The notes beneath the pieces are model-generated. The model was not told the DNA's origin. It was given only the letters and a program-made list of their open reading frames with translations, and did no database searches. Both the position numbers and the translations under genes were made by a program. A stretch of DNA of 64,000 nucleotides from Clostridium collagenovorans DSM 3089 (lineage in GTDB: Bacteria; Bacillota; Clostridia; Clostridiales; Clostridiaceae): assembly GCF_900130005.1 (NCBI RefSeq), contig NZ_FQXP01000004.1, positions 260,703 through 324,702 on the forward strand. The letters run 5' to 3'. Shown piece after piece: positions 44,013 to 53,413 of this stretch (within the stretch, counting starts at the first letter, position 1; every line of letters starts with the position of its first letter).

Positions 44013-44780
44013 ATGAAAAATATTTTAAAGGTTGAGAAGATTGAGAAGTACTATGGGAATAGAGACAATGTAACAAAGGCTATAGATAATATAAGCTTTC
44101 AAGTTGATGAGGGGGAGTTTGTTGGTATAATGGGGCCTTCTGGTAGTGGTAAGACTACTTTACTTAATTGTATTTCAACTATAGATACTGTTACAACAGG
44201 AAAAATAGTAATAAATGATGAGGATATTACAAGATTGAAGTCAAAGAAGCTTGATAAGTTTAGACAAAATGAGCTTGGTTTTATATTTCAAGATTTTAAT
44301 TTGTTAGATACTTTAACAGCATATGAGAATATAGCTTTAGCTTTAACTATTAAGGGTGAAAAGCCATGTGAAATTGAGGGGAAGATTAAGGACGTAGTGA
44401 AGTATTTAGATATTGAGGATGTTTTACATAAGTATCCTTATCAAATGTCTGGTGGTCAAAAACAAAGAGTTGCTTCAGCTAGAGCTATTGTTACTGATCC
44501 ATCTTTAGTTCTTGCAGATGAGCCAACAGGTGCATTGGATTCAAAATCAGCAAGGTTATTGCTTGAAAGGTTTGAGAGTTTAAATAAGGATTTAAAGACA
44601 ACTATTTTAATGGTTACTCATGATGCTTTTACTGCAAGTTATGCTCATAGAATTTTGTTTATTAAGGATGGTAATATTTTTACTGAATTAGTAAGGGGAA
44701 ATGACTCTAGAAAGGAGTTCTTCAATAGAATAATTGAGGTAATAACTTTAATTGGAGGGGATGATGGGAATGTATTTTAA
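44013..44780 (+). CDS. BceA-type ABC ATPase (peptide antibiotic resistance)
   Basis: 255 residues. Walker A GPSGSGKT (41-48), Q-loop FIFQDFNLLDTLT, signature MSGGQKQR (145-152) and Walker B LADEPTGALD with Glu170; H-loop VTHDAF. These match the MacB/BceA/BcrA family that drives bacitracin and lantibiotic detoxification through a FtsX-like permease. Starts after AGAGGAGAAGAGGG. Overlaps the permease gene by 11 bp, and a response regulator and histidine kinase follow. Confidence 0.92.
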   Translation: MKNILKVEKIEKYYGNRDNVTKAIDNISFQVDEGEFVGIMGPSGSGKTTLLNCISTIDTVTTGKIVINDEDITRLKSKKLDKFRQNELGFIFQDFNLLDTLTAYENIALALTIKGEKPCEIEGKIKDVVKYLDIEDVLHKYPYQMSGGQKQRVASARAIVTDPSLVLADEPTGALDSKSARLLLERFESLNKDLKTTILMVTHDAFTASYAHRILFIKDGNIFTELVRGNDSRKEFFNRIIEVITLIGGDDGNVF

Positions 44781-46773
44781 AATAGCTTTTGGTAATGTAA
44801 AGAAGAGCTTTAAGGACTATACGATATACTTTTTAACTTTAACTTTAGCAGTATGTATATTTTATAGCTTTAATTCCATAGAGTCACAGAAGGCACTAGT
44901 CGAGATGTCTGCATCAGGTAAGGAGTATGCGAGTATGCTTACTCAAATTATATCTTATGTATCAGTTTTTGTTGCTGTTATCCTAGGAAGTCTTATCTTA
45001 TATGCTAATAATTTCTTAATAAAAAAGAGAAATAAAGAGCTTGGTATTTATATGACTTTGGGCATGGGTAAACAAAAGATTTCTAGAATTCTTATTATGG
45101 AAACAGTTATTGTTGGTATGTTATCTTTGGTAAGTGGATTGATTCTAGGGCTTATAACATCTCAGGGGTTATCTGTAGTAGTTTCTAAGCTTTTTGAAGT
45201 TAAGATGAGTGAATATAATTTTGTAATATCTATAGCTGCTATAGGTAAGACTGTGCTTTATTTTGGCATAATGTTTATGCTTGTAATGATATTTAATACT
45301 TATGTTATTTCAAAGTATAAGATAATTGATTTATTAACAGTGGGTAAGAAAACAGAGGAGATAAGGTTTAAGAGTCCATTTGTTTATTTGATAGCTTTTG
45401 TTTTATCTATGGTATCTTTAGTTACAGCGTATAAGTTTATAATTGATGTTGGATTAATTGCCTCGGATCCTAAATTTCTTATGTCAATTATACTTGGTGT
45501 AATAGGTACGGTGTTATTTTTCTTTAGCTTAGCTGGATTTATGTTGTATATAGTTAAAAAAAGCAAGGGTATTTATTTTAAGGGACTTAATATTTTTACA
45601 ATAAAACAAATAAATAGTAAGATTAATACTAATTTTTTATCTATGAGTGTTATCTCTTTGATGTTATTTCTTACAATATGTGTCTTATCTACTGGCTTTA
45701 GCTTTAAGTCAGCATTGGAGGCTGGATTAAAGGGTGCAACTCCTTTTGATGCAAGTGCTAATATGTTTATAAATCCCGATTACAAGCTTCAAAGTATTGA
45801 GGAAGCCTTTAAGGTTGCAGGTATTAATTTTCATGAGGATGATAAGATTGCATATTACAATGAGTACAGAGATGATACTGTGATTTCAGATATTATTACA
45901 TTAAATAATGATGTTAAGGATATGTATTTTCATGTGAGTTTTATTAAAGTTTCTGAGTATAATAGAATAAGAGAATTGGATAATGAGGAGCCTATAGAGT
46001 TACAAGATAATGAGGTTTTAATTACATCAAATTTTTCTAAGGTATTACCTTATATAGAAGAATATATGAGTGAAAATCATAGTGTGAAAATTAAGGATAA
46101 GGTCTATAAAATAAAAAATGATAAAGTAATTAAGCATAATTTAAGAACTTACTATATGCAAAATAATATGTTATCAATAATAATTAATGATGATTTTTGT
46201 AATGGTATAGAATTATCTTCAAGTAATATTAATATTAATTTTGGTGGAAACGATAAAATTCAAAGAGAAAGTGATTTTATATCTAATATGAACCGAGTTT
46301 ACGGTGACCCTAATAGAGATTATGATAAGGTAGGCTTTGCATTAGGGAATACTAGAACTGAAGTTTATGGGGAAGTCAAGGGTATGAGTACTACTGTATT
46401 GTTTGTAGTAATATATTTAGGAATTGTTTTTCTAATAAGTAGCATGGCTGTTTTAGCTTTACAACAATTAAGTGAAGCAAGTGATAGTATTAATAGATAT
46501 GTAGCTTTAAAGAAGCTTGGTGCAAATAAAAAGAGTATAAACAAGACTATATTTTATCAGACTTTAATTTACTTTAGTCTTCCAGTTTTATTAGCCTTTA
46601 TTCATTCTATAGTTGGTATAAAGGTAACTAATGAGTTTATTACTATGTATGGTAGTACGGATATAAGTGCATCATCTTTTATAACAGCGCTTATTTTCAT
46701 TGTGGTATATGGAATATATTTTTACACAACATACACTGGTTATAAAAATATTGTTAAAAACAAAATAGCATAG
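44770..46773 (+). CDS. BceB-type ABC permease (FtsX domain)
   Basis: 667 residues. I start at ATG 44770, 9 nt after GGAGGGG; TTG 44752 would include the RBS. It has the BceB layout: one N-terminal helix, a FtsX three-helix bundle (KKRNKELGIYMTLGMGKQKI near 95), four more helices, a long extracellular domain (about 315-530) that usually recognises the antibiotic-lipid complex, and a final FtsX bundle (RYVALKKLGANKKSI near 575). It works with the ATPase upstream and, in characterised Bce systems, also signals to the histidine kinase. Confidence 0.9.
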   Translation: MYFKIAFGNVKKSFKDYTIYFLTLTLAVCIFYSFNSIESQKALVEMSASGKEYASMLTQIISYVSVFVAVILGSLILYANNFLIKKRNKELGIYMTLGMGKQKISRILIMETVIVGMLSLVSGLILGLITSQGLSVVVSKLFEVKMSEYNFVISIAAIGKTVLYFGIMFMLVMIFNTYVISKYKIIDLLTVGKKTEEIRFKSPFVYLIAFVLSMVSLVTAYKFIIDVGLIASDPKFLMSIILGVIGTVLFFFSLAGFMLYIVKKSKGIYFKGLNIFTIKQINSKINTNFLSMSVISLMLFLTICVLSTGFSFKSALEAGLKGATPFDASANMFINPDYKLQSIEEAFKVAGINFHEDDKIAYYNEYRDDTVISDIITLNNDVKDMYFHVSFIKVSEYNRIRELDNEEPIELQDNEVLITSNFSKVLPYIEEYMSENHSVKIKDKVYKIKNDKVIKHNLRTYYMQNNMLSIIINDDFCNGIELSSSNININFGGNDKIQRESDFISNMNRVYGDPNRDYDKVGFALGNTRTEVYGEVKGMSTTVLFVVIYLGIVFLISSMAVLALQQLSEASDSINRYVALKKLGANKKSINKTIFYQTLIYFSLPVLLAFIHSIVGIKVTNEFITMYGSTDISASSFITALIFIVVYGIYFYTTYTGYKNIVKNKIA

Positions 46774-46779
46774 ATATAT

Positions 46780-46822
46780 AAAAATCTATTTAGAGCAAGA
46801 TGTTGCACTGAATAGATTTTTG
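46780..46822 (+). terminator. Terminator between transporter and two-component genes
   Basis: AAAAATCTATT (46780-46790) pairs with AATAGATTTTT (46811-46821). Suggests partial separation of bceAB-like and RR/HK transcripts. Confidence 0.7.
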
Positions 46823-46893
46823 CTATAATTAATTAAATAAGTAATTGGGATAATATTATTAGAAATCTATGATTATTATGGGAGGAAGGTTAA

Positions 46894-47565
46894 TTGAAAA
46901 AGATAGTTATAGTTGAGGATGATAGTATAATTAGAGAGGAGCTTCAAAGCTTTTTAAGAAGATATAACTATGAAGTTGTAGTTTCAGAGGATTTTGAAAA
47001 TATAGTAGAGTTTATATTAAATGAGAAAGCTGATCTTATATTATTAGATATTAACTTGCCTATTTATGATGGTTATTACATATGTAGAGAAGTACGAAAA
47101 AAGTCAGAGGTTCCAATAATCATTGTAACTAGTAGGGACAGTGATATGGATGAATTAATGAGTATGAATTTAGGGGCCGATGATTTTGTTACAAAGCCTT
47201 ATAATACAGAGATACTTTTAGCTAGAATTGGAGCATTACTAAAGAGAACTAGTGGAAATTCAACAATAAGCAGTTGTTTAACTTATAAGGAGTTTAAATT
47301 GAATTTATCTAATGCTACTGTTCTATATAAGGATGAGGAGCTAGAGTTAACTAAAAATGAGGTTAAAATTCTTTCATATTTAATAGAAAATAAGGGAGCT
47401 ATAGTGTCTAGAGAAGCTCTTATAGAGCATTTATGGAAGTCGGATTATTTTGTTGATGATAGTACACTGTCTGTTAACATAACTAGGTTGCGTAAAAAAT
47501 TAGAGGGTATTGGTATAATGAATGCTATAGAAACAAGAAGAGGGCTGGGTTATATAATGATATGA
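46894..47565 (+). CDS. BceR-type response regulator (OmpR family)
   Basis: 223 residues, TTG start with GGGAGGAAGG upstream. Receiver domain: acidic pair Glu8-Asp9/Asp10, phosphoacceptor Asp52 in LILLDINLP, Thr79 and Lys101. DNA-binding winged-helix domain in ~125-223 (LTKNEVKILSYLIENKGAIV, then SVNITRLRKKLEGIG and RGLGYIMI at the end). Stop overlaps the kinase start (ATGA). Likely activates the BceAB-type genes upstream. Confidence 0.92.
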   Translation: MKKIVIVEDDSIIREELQSFLRRYNYEVVVSEDFENIVEFILNEKADLILLDINLPIYDGYYICREVRKKSEVPIIIVTSRDSDMDELMSMNLGADDFVTKPYNTEILLARIGALLKRTSGNSTISSCLTYKEFKLNLSNATVLYKDEELELTKNEVKILSYLIENKGAIVSREALIEHLWKSDYFVDDSTLSVNITRLRKKLEGIGIMNAIETRRGLGYIMI

Positions 47566-48563
47566 AAATTTTGGATTTTTTAAAGGAAAAGGCTGTATTT
47601 TTATCTTTAAATATTATTTTTTTTATTGTGGTTATGAGCAGTATGGTAGCTGTAAAAACTAGTTTAGTAATGATGTTTGTAGTTTGGTGTATATGGTTTT
47701 TGCCTTTATTTAGTTATATGATTATAGATTATATAAAATATAAAAGGTATTTTAGTAATATAGAAAATGTTTTGAAGAATCTAGATAAAAAGTATTTATT
47801 GCCTGAAGTCATAGAAGAAGAGAGTTTTTTAGTAGGTGAGAAATTTAATGAGTTATTAAGGATTTTAAGCAGAGATATGCATGAGAATGTTAAATATTAT
47901 AGAGATATGCAAGAGGAGTATAGAGAATATATAGAAATGTGGGTTCATGAAATTAAAACTCCTATAGCATCATCTAAGCTTTTAATCGAGAATAATAGCA
48001 ATGAAGTTACTAAGAAGATAGATACTCAAATAGATAAAATTGAAAATTATGTAGAACAGGTATTATATTATTCAAGAAGTGATGAGGTTGGTAAGGATTA
48101 CATAATAAAAGAAGTTAAGCTTGGTGAATTAATAAGAAAGGTTATAAAGAGGAATCATAGGGATTTTATAAGCAAAAAGATAGTGTTGCAGTTAGATGAT
48201 ATTCCTGAAATTGTGTACTGTGACGCAAAATGGCTTGAATTTATATTGAATCAAATAATAGGGAATGCAATAAAGTATTCAAAAGAAAAGGAAAGTAGTA
48301 TTAAAGTTGAAACTAAAGAATTCTCTAATTCTGTGGTATTAAATATAAAGGATACCGGAGTTGGAATAATAGATAGAGATGTAAATAGAGTCTTTGAAAA
48401 GGGATTCACAGGAGAAAATGGTAGAATCTTTGGAAAAAGTACTGGTATGGGATTATATTTATGCAAGAAGCTTTGTGATAAATTAGGTTTAGGATTAAAA
48501 CTTGAATCCAAAGAAAATAAAGGAACAAGGGTAAGCGTAATATTTCCTAAATACAAGTTGTAG
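47562..48563 (+). CDS. BceS-type intramembrane-sensing histidine kinase
   Basis: 333 residues. Two N-terminal helices (about 12-30 and 34-56) have almost no external loop, the typical intramembrane-sensing design in which the transporter is the real sensor. The phosphoacceptor is His129 in MWVHEIKTPI. N box NQIIGNAIKYSKE, G1 DTGVGI, G2 STGMGLYL are intact. Overlaps the response regulator by 4 bp. Confidence 0.92.
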   Translation: MKILDFLKEKAVFLSLNIIFFIVVMSSMVAVKTSLVMMFVVWCIWFLPLFSYMIIDYIKYKRYFSNIENVLKNLDKKYLLPEVIEEESFLVGEKFNELLRILSRDMHENVKYYRDMQEEYREYIEMWVHEIKTPIASSKLLIENNSNEVTKKIDTQIDKIENYVEQVLYYSRSDEVGKDYIIKEVKLGELIRKVIKRNHRDFISKKIVLQLDDIPEIVYCDAKWLEFILNQIIGNAIKYSKEKESSIKVETKEFSNSVVLNIKDTGVGIIDRDVNRVFEKGFTGENGRIFGKSTGMGLYLCKKLCDKLGLGLKLESKENKGTRVSVIFPKYKL

Positions 48564-48700
48564 ATAAAGTTGATTTAAATAAATAGTAAATATAATTTCA
48601 TATTGATTAAAGTCATTTATGTATAAGAATATGATTAAAATGGCAAATTTATATTGAAGTTAATCCATGAAGGTTGTATTAAATAGATATATTTAAGGAA

Positions 48701-48753
48701 AAAACTATGCTGATTTTATCGTAATATTACCTTTGAAAGCCAGCATAGTTTTT
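48701..48753. terminator. Bidirectional terminator
   Basis: AAAACTATGCTG (48701-48712) pairs with CAGCATAGTTTT (48741-48752), with an A-run before and a T-run after. It lies between the kinase and the leftward gene at 48818. Confidence 0.8.
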
Positions 48754-48817
48754 AAGTATATTTATAATATAGAAAATCTATAATTAATTGAGCTTAATAT
48801 ATCAAAGCTTATTAGCA

Positions 48818-49105
48818 CTAGTTGTCAGGACCGAATTCATCTTTAAAGTCGTCATAATCCATTGACCATGAACCAAATTTTATTTCATCATATCCATTTG
48901 ATCTATGGAAATCTATTACTTTATATCCTAAACCATAATATGTCATGGTACCGCCATCATTACACTCTTTTGTAAGACTTGGAATATAAAAAATAGGCTT
49001 TTTATTATTTTTAGCTCTTATGAAGTCTACAGCAAAGAAAGTTGTTAATAATATTATAATAACTAATAGAATACTTAGTATGATTTTTATAGTTCTTTTA
49101 ATCAT
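48818..49105 (-). CDS. Small membrane-anchored extracellular protein
   Basis: 95 residues: basic N-terminus, one hydrophobic segment (about 8-27), then an extracellular part TMTYYGLGYKVIDFHRSNGY and an acidic end (DYDDFKDEFGPDN). RBS AAAGGAGA precedes the ATG. I do not know the family, though the TYYGLGYKV pattern looks conserved. No signal peptidase II site. Confidence 0.65.
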   Translation of the reverse strand: MIKRTIKIILSILLVIIILLTTFFAVDFIRAKNNKKPIFYIPSLTKECNDGGTMTYYGLGYKVIDFHRSNGYDEIKFGSWSMDYDDFKDEFGPDN

Positions 49106-49269
49106 AGAAATATCTCCTTTTTATCGTTAAACTTCAGCTATTTTTTTAAAATATTATTTAAAGTGCTTTATGGTATTTATTGTACAAGTCTTTTTTACAT
49201 AGTCCCTTGGTTTTAGCTTTACTATTCCAAAATTGAGTTCCCATGGCTATGAATATTATTTTTGAAAGT

Positions 49270-49483
49270 TTAGGGTTTACTAGTTAATATTTTCATCATT
49301 TCTATAGCATGAACATTTTGATTTTCTTCAATAAAACCGCAGTTAATCACAGTGTAAATCTCTATATTTTCACTATGATGATTTTTGAGAAAATTTTCAA
49401 GCATCTGTATATATTTCGAAATTTTCTTCAGAGGTAATGTAGTTTTTTAATTCAGTATTTTTTAAATCGCTTAATATTAGCAT
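49270..49483 (-). pseudogene. Flavodoxin-like NAD(P)H oxidoreductase remnant
   Basis: The minus strand from ATG 49483 reads MLILSDLKNTELKNYITSEE then stops after YTDA. A shifted frame continues LENFLKNHHSENIEIYTVIN then CGFIEENQNVHAIEMMKIL. The element Y-T-V-I-N-C-G-F-x-E is typical of flavodoxin-like NADPH-dependent FMN reductases. The middle of the gene is missing. The rest of the 630-bp gap 49106-49734 shows no other feature. Confidence 0.55.
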
Positions 49484-49734
49484 AAGTAAACCCTACTATA
49501 AATTTAATTAATCATATCATAAATACAATGTTAGTACAATTTACCTTATACTATATAAAAAATTTAAATCTTAAAGGTGCAATTATAGTGTGGAACCATG
49601 GGGAGAATATATATGTTGTTTAGTTTTATTTTTGAAATATACTTAATTTTCAAGAAAATCAACATTATTTTTAAATAATATTGTATAATTAATAAGTAAA
49701 TTAACAAATACTTTACTAAAATGGGAGAAAATAA

Positions 49735-50196
49735 ATGAAAGACAAAGAAAAATTTTTACTGATTTATGTGATATTGATCATTCCAACTTTAATTATAGGT
49801 ATGGCAACACAGAAGCCTTTTATATCTGTTAATAATTTTGCATGGATAATAGTACTTTTTAATACTGTAGTGTTTTTGGTATCTCTTAGATTATTTAAGG
49901 TTGAAAGCCAAAGTGCATTATTTTTTCTTACTTACATTTTAGTCATATTCATAATACTTATTATTGATAAGGATTATTTTTATGCAGCATATATTCAAAG
50001 CACTCCAACGTGTATATTTCCAAAGGTTGTTTTGAATATATGTATTATACTGGCAGTACCTTTCATACCAATATTTGAGGTTTTGTTTAATTTAAATATA
50101 TTTTCATTGTCAGCTATTATAATACCTGCTTTCATAGGTATACTTATGACTCTTAGTAAGGTGGTTATAGAGTTTAATAGAAAAGGAAAAAAATGA
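49735..50196 (+). CDS. Four-helix membrane protein, unknown
   Basis: 153 residues with four or five hydrophobic segments (8-26, 34-52, 60-76, 99-118, 122-143), Lys/Arg-rich ends and little else. GGGAG RBS precedes the ATG. No family recognised. No clear terminator follows; the GH20 gene starts 211 bp later with its own leader. Confidence 0.65.
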   Translation: MKDKEKFLLIYVILIIPTLIIGMATQKPFISVNNFAWIIVLFNTVVFLVSLRLFKVESQSALFFLTYILVIFIILIIDKDYFYAAYIQSTPTCIFPKVVLNICIILAVPFIPIFEVLFNLNIFSLSAIIIPAFIGILMTLSKVVIEFNRKGKK

Positions 50197-50407
50197 GTTC
50201 TTATTTGCAATATAATTTTTAGTTACTAAGTGAGGTTGTTTCAACGGAGAAATGCCTTATTTTTTTGTCTTAATTTATTAATTTTAATATTTTGGGTATA
50301 GTCTTTAGGTTTTGGGTTATAAATTAATATTGAAGAGAAAAATTAAAATATCATATTAGTATTTAGTATAAATAAGCATAGTTTTTATATGCAAGGATGG
50401 TGAACAA

Positions 50408-52015
50408 ATGAAAAGGAATTTTAAGAAGATTAGCAGGAATATAGCTATAATTATGATATTTACTATACTTATAACTACTTCTCAGACTATGGTTTTAAGA
50501 GGAAGCAGTGAGTCTATGCCAACTTTAGCTGTTGAAGGGAGTAATGGTATTATTCCTAAACCTTTAAGTTATAAACAAGGTAATGGAAAGTTTATACTTA
50601 AAAAGAATGCTGCTATTTATGTTAAGGGCAATAATGAAGGCGAAACAGAGAAAATTAATAGAATTGCAGAGTTTTTAAAAGAAAAATTAAAACCTGCAAC
50701 TGGTTTTGAATTAAAGGTTATAAATGATGATAAAGTGCCTGTTGGAAGTATTTATTTAACTACAGTAGGTGGAGAAGAATCTATGGGTAAAGAGGGTTAT
50801 AAGATTGACACTACTCCTGAGGGGATTAAGGTTATTGCTTATGATCCAGAGGGACTTTCAAGATCTGTTCAAAGTTTAAGACAGTTATTGCCTTCAGAAA
50901 TTGAAAAAAATACTTTGGTTACTAATGTTGAGTGGAGTATACCTGTCTCTACAATAGAAGATAAGCCAGAGTACGGTTATAGAGGAATTATGTTAGATGT
51001 TGCAAGACACTTTTTTACTGTAGACGAGGTAAAGCGTCAAATTGATCTTGCAGCTCAATATAAGATAAATAGATTTCATTTACATCTTAGTGATGACCAA
51101 GGATGGCGTCTAGAAATAAAGAAATATCCTGATTTAACTAAAATAGGTGGAAGTACTGAGGTTGGTGGTGGTCCTGGTGGCTATTACACTCAAGAGGAAT
51201 TTAAGGATTTAGTTAAATATGCAGCGCAAAGGTATGTTGAAATAATTCCAGAGTTTGATATGCCAGGTCATAGTAATGCTGCTTTGGCATCCTATGGTTT
51301 CTTAAATGAAAATGGTGAAAAAAAGCCTTTATATACTGGAACTAAGGTAGGTTTTAGCTCTTTTATGACTCATAACGATAAAACCTATGAATTTATTGAG
51401 GATGTAATTAAGGAAGTATCAGCAATATCACCTTCTAAATATATTCATATTGGAGGAGATGAAGCAGATAGTACTAAAAAGGATGATTATGATTACTTTG
51501 TAGGTAAAGTATCTGGTATTGTTCAGAAGTATGGAAAAACTCCAATTGGCTGGGACCCTATTGATACGGCACCTCAAATAAACTCTAGTGTTGTTCTTCA
51601 AAACTGGAAGGATTCTAATGAAGCTGCTAGAAAGAAAAATATGAAGATGGTTATATCTATTGCAAAAAAAGCTTACTTAGATATGAAGTATGATGAAAGT
51701 ACACCTTATGGATTAGATTGGGCTGGTTATATTCCAGTTGAAACTGCTTATAATTGGGACCCTACAGATTTTGCACCTAAGGAGTTAGTTTTAGGAATCG
51801 AAGCACCTTTATGGACAGAAACTATATCAAAGGTAGAAGAAATGGATTATATGATATATCCAAGATTACCTGGTTATGCTGAAATTGGCTGGACTCCTAA
51901 AGAAAGCAGAGATTGGAATGAATATAAGCTTAGACTTAAAAAACAAGGATCAAGAATGAATTACGAAGGCATCAATTATTATAAAGATAGCAGCATTTGG
52001 GGAGATAATAAATAA
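50408..52015 (+). CDS. Secreted beta-N-acetylhexosaminidase (GH20)
   Basis: 535 residues. N-terminal signal sequence MKRNFKK plus hydrophobic core to about residue 30; no LPxTG or lipobox, so probably secreted or loosely cell-bound. Residues ~45-175 are the GH20b-like domain (IIPKPLSYKQGNGKFIL). The catalytic barrel begins YGYRGIMLDVARHFFTVDEV, passes LHLSDDQGWRLEIK, and has the catalytic pair Asp351-Glu352 in HIGGDEA; the Trp residues of the sugar pocket (WTETI, WTPKE) lie near the end. Removes terminal GlcNAc/GalNAc from glycans, e.g. host mucin. RBS GGATGG is modest. Confidence 0.92.
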   Translation: MKRNFKKISRNIAIIMIFTILITTSQTMVLRGSSESMPTLAVEGSNGIIPKPLSYKQGNGKFILKKNAAIYVKGNNEGETEKINRIAEFLKEKLKPATGFELKVINDDKVPVGSIYLTTVGGEESMGKEGYKIDTTPEGIKVIAYDPEGLSRSVQSLRQLLPSEIEKNTLVTNVEWSIPVSTIEDKPEYGYRGIMLDVARHFFTVDEVKRQIDLAAQYKINRFHLHLSDDQGWRLEIKKYPDLTKIGGSTEVGGGPGGYYTQEEFKDLVKYAAQRYVEIIPEFDMPGHSNAALASYGFLNENGEKKPLYTGTKVGFSSFMTHNDKTYEFIEDVIKEVSAISPSKYIHIGGDEADSTKKDDYDYFVGKVSGIVQKYGKTPIGWDPIDTAPQINSSVVLQNWKDSNEAARKKNMKMVISIAKKAYLDMKYDESTPYGLDWAGYIPVETAYNWDPTDFAPKELVLGIEAPLWTETISKVEEMDYMIYPRLPGYAEIGWTPKESRDWNEYKLRLKKQGSRMNYEGINYYKDSSIWGDNK

Positions 52016-52190
52016 TTAAGATTTTAATATACATATTATAATAAAGCATTTTTTATTATAAGATCTAACTTTACTTATAAAATAAGTGTATATAAATACA
52101 AAGGTAGAAAATTAAATTGGAGACTATATAAGTTTAAATTAGGAGCTATATAATAATAAACTCTATTTTAATTTATATATAAATTTTTTA

Positions 52191-52230
52191 TTAAGCCAAT
52201 AACTAATAAATGTTGTTGGCTTAATTTTTT
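52191..52230 (+). terminator. Rho-independent terminator after GH20
   Basis: TTAAGCCAATAAC pairs with GTTGTTGGCTTAA (one wobble) across an 8-nt loop, then TTTTTT. It lies 176 bp after the stop; the intervening bases are AT-rich with no gene. Confidence 0.8.
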
Positions 52231-52365
52231 CTTATTGATGGAAATTTTAATGAAGCCTTGTTACTTGTAGGGGTGGAGATTAATAAGTAAAATATAATTA
52301 AGATATATTATATAGAAAGGATTAAGTAGTTAGATTTTCTTATGAAACTTTATAATATACATTCT

Positions 52366-52388
52366 AATGAAGAGCCTTCATTCTTTTT
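52366..52388 (+). terminator. Short terminator upstream of UDG-like gene
   Basis: AATGAAG-AGC-CTTCATT followed by CTTTTT. It ends any read-through from upstream before the UDG-like gene at 52511. No gene lies in 52230-52510. Confidence 0.6.
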
Positions 52389-52510
52389 AAAACATAAGTT
52401 TTTTATGGAATAGATTCAAGGAGTAATATAAATGCAGAAGATTAATTAGAATTTATATATTAGAGTTGATTAATAAACACATAAGGGGAATTTTAACTTA
52501 AGGGTAAACT

Positions 52511-53263
52511 ATGAAAAAGAATTTAAATGACTATAAAGATAAAATAAAAAAACTTCCTATTAAAGATAAGTACACAAAGAAAGAATTACTTATAGATGAT
52601 TTTTTAGTAGATAAGGAAGGTAATGTAGAAATATATTATGCTCCTCATAATGAATATTTGAATCCTAAGGCTAAGATTTTCATTATAGGTATAACTCCAG
52701 GATTTCAACAAATGAGTACTGCTATTGGAGTTGCAAGAAAAGAGTTAGAATCGAACTCTAAAATAGAGGATATTCAATATAAGTGCAAAGCAGCAGCTAG
52801 ATTTAGTGGAACTCTTAGAAAAAATATAATATCTATGCTAGATGATATAAAATTAAATGAGGCTTTAAAAATAGAAAGCTGTAGTGAGGTATTTGAAGAT
52901 AAGGATTATTTATTACATACAGTATCTCTTATTCCATATTCTGTTTTTGTAAAACAACAAAATTACTCTGGACATACACCTAAGCTCATAAAAAGCGACT
53001 TTTTAATGCAATATGTTTATGAGAATTTTATAGAAGAATTTAAAAAATTAGAGTATGCAGAAGAGGTTTTACTAGTACCTCTAGGAAGAGCAGTTGAAGA
53101 AGTGCTACTAAAACTTGCTGAGGAAAAAATAATAAATGAAAAACAGATTCTTATAGGATTTCCTCACCCATCAGGAGCAAATGTAAATAGAATACCTCAA
53201 CTTAAGGAAAATAAGGAGAGTATGATAAAAGCCATTGAAGGATGGAGTAAAGAAAAGATATAA
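52511..53263 (+). CDS. Uracil-DNA-glycosylase superfamily protein
   Basis: 250 residues, cytosolic. It has the two UDG superfamily loops: IIGITPGFQQ (58-67, motif A-like, no catalytic Asp in the GQDPY position) and GFPHPSGANVNR near residues 219-230 (motif B H-P-S-x-x-N). Between them helices and LVPLGRAVEEVL match the superfamily fold. Substrate need not be uracil. RBS AAGGG before ATG. Directly upstream of the Wadjet operon but separated by a strong terminator. Confidence 0.6.
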   Translation: MKKNLNDYKDKIKKLPIKDKYTKKELLIDDFLVDKEGNVEIYYAPHNEYLNPKAKIFIIGITPGFQQMSTAIGVARKELESNSKIEDIQYKCKAAARFSGTLRKNIISMLDDIKLNEALKIESCSEVFEDKDYLLHTVSLIPYSVFVKQQNYSGHTPKLIKSDFLMQYVYENFIEEFKKLEYAEEVLLVPLGRAVEEVLLKLAEEKIINEKQILIGFPHPSGANVNRIPQLKENKESMIKAIEGWSKEKI

Positions 53264-53306
53264 AGTAGATTTTTAGGAGGATAATTATATTCTTATAAAA
53301 ATATTA

Positions 53307-53350
53307 TTAAAACAATCCCTTAAATTTTAATTTAAGGGATTGTTTTAATT
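53307..53350 (+). terminator. Perfect terminator before Wadjet operon
   Basis: TTAAAACAATCCCTTAAATT pairs perfectly with AATTTAAGGGATTGTTTTAA (2-nt loop core TT). Separates the UDG-like gene from jetD transcription; the jet promoter must lie in the next ~60 bp. Confidence 0.85.
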
Positions 53351-53413
53351 TAGTTACTATAATATTCTTAACGTATAACTATGATATATTAATTTAGAGA
53401 GGAATGTTTATAT

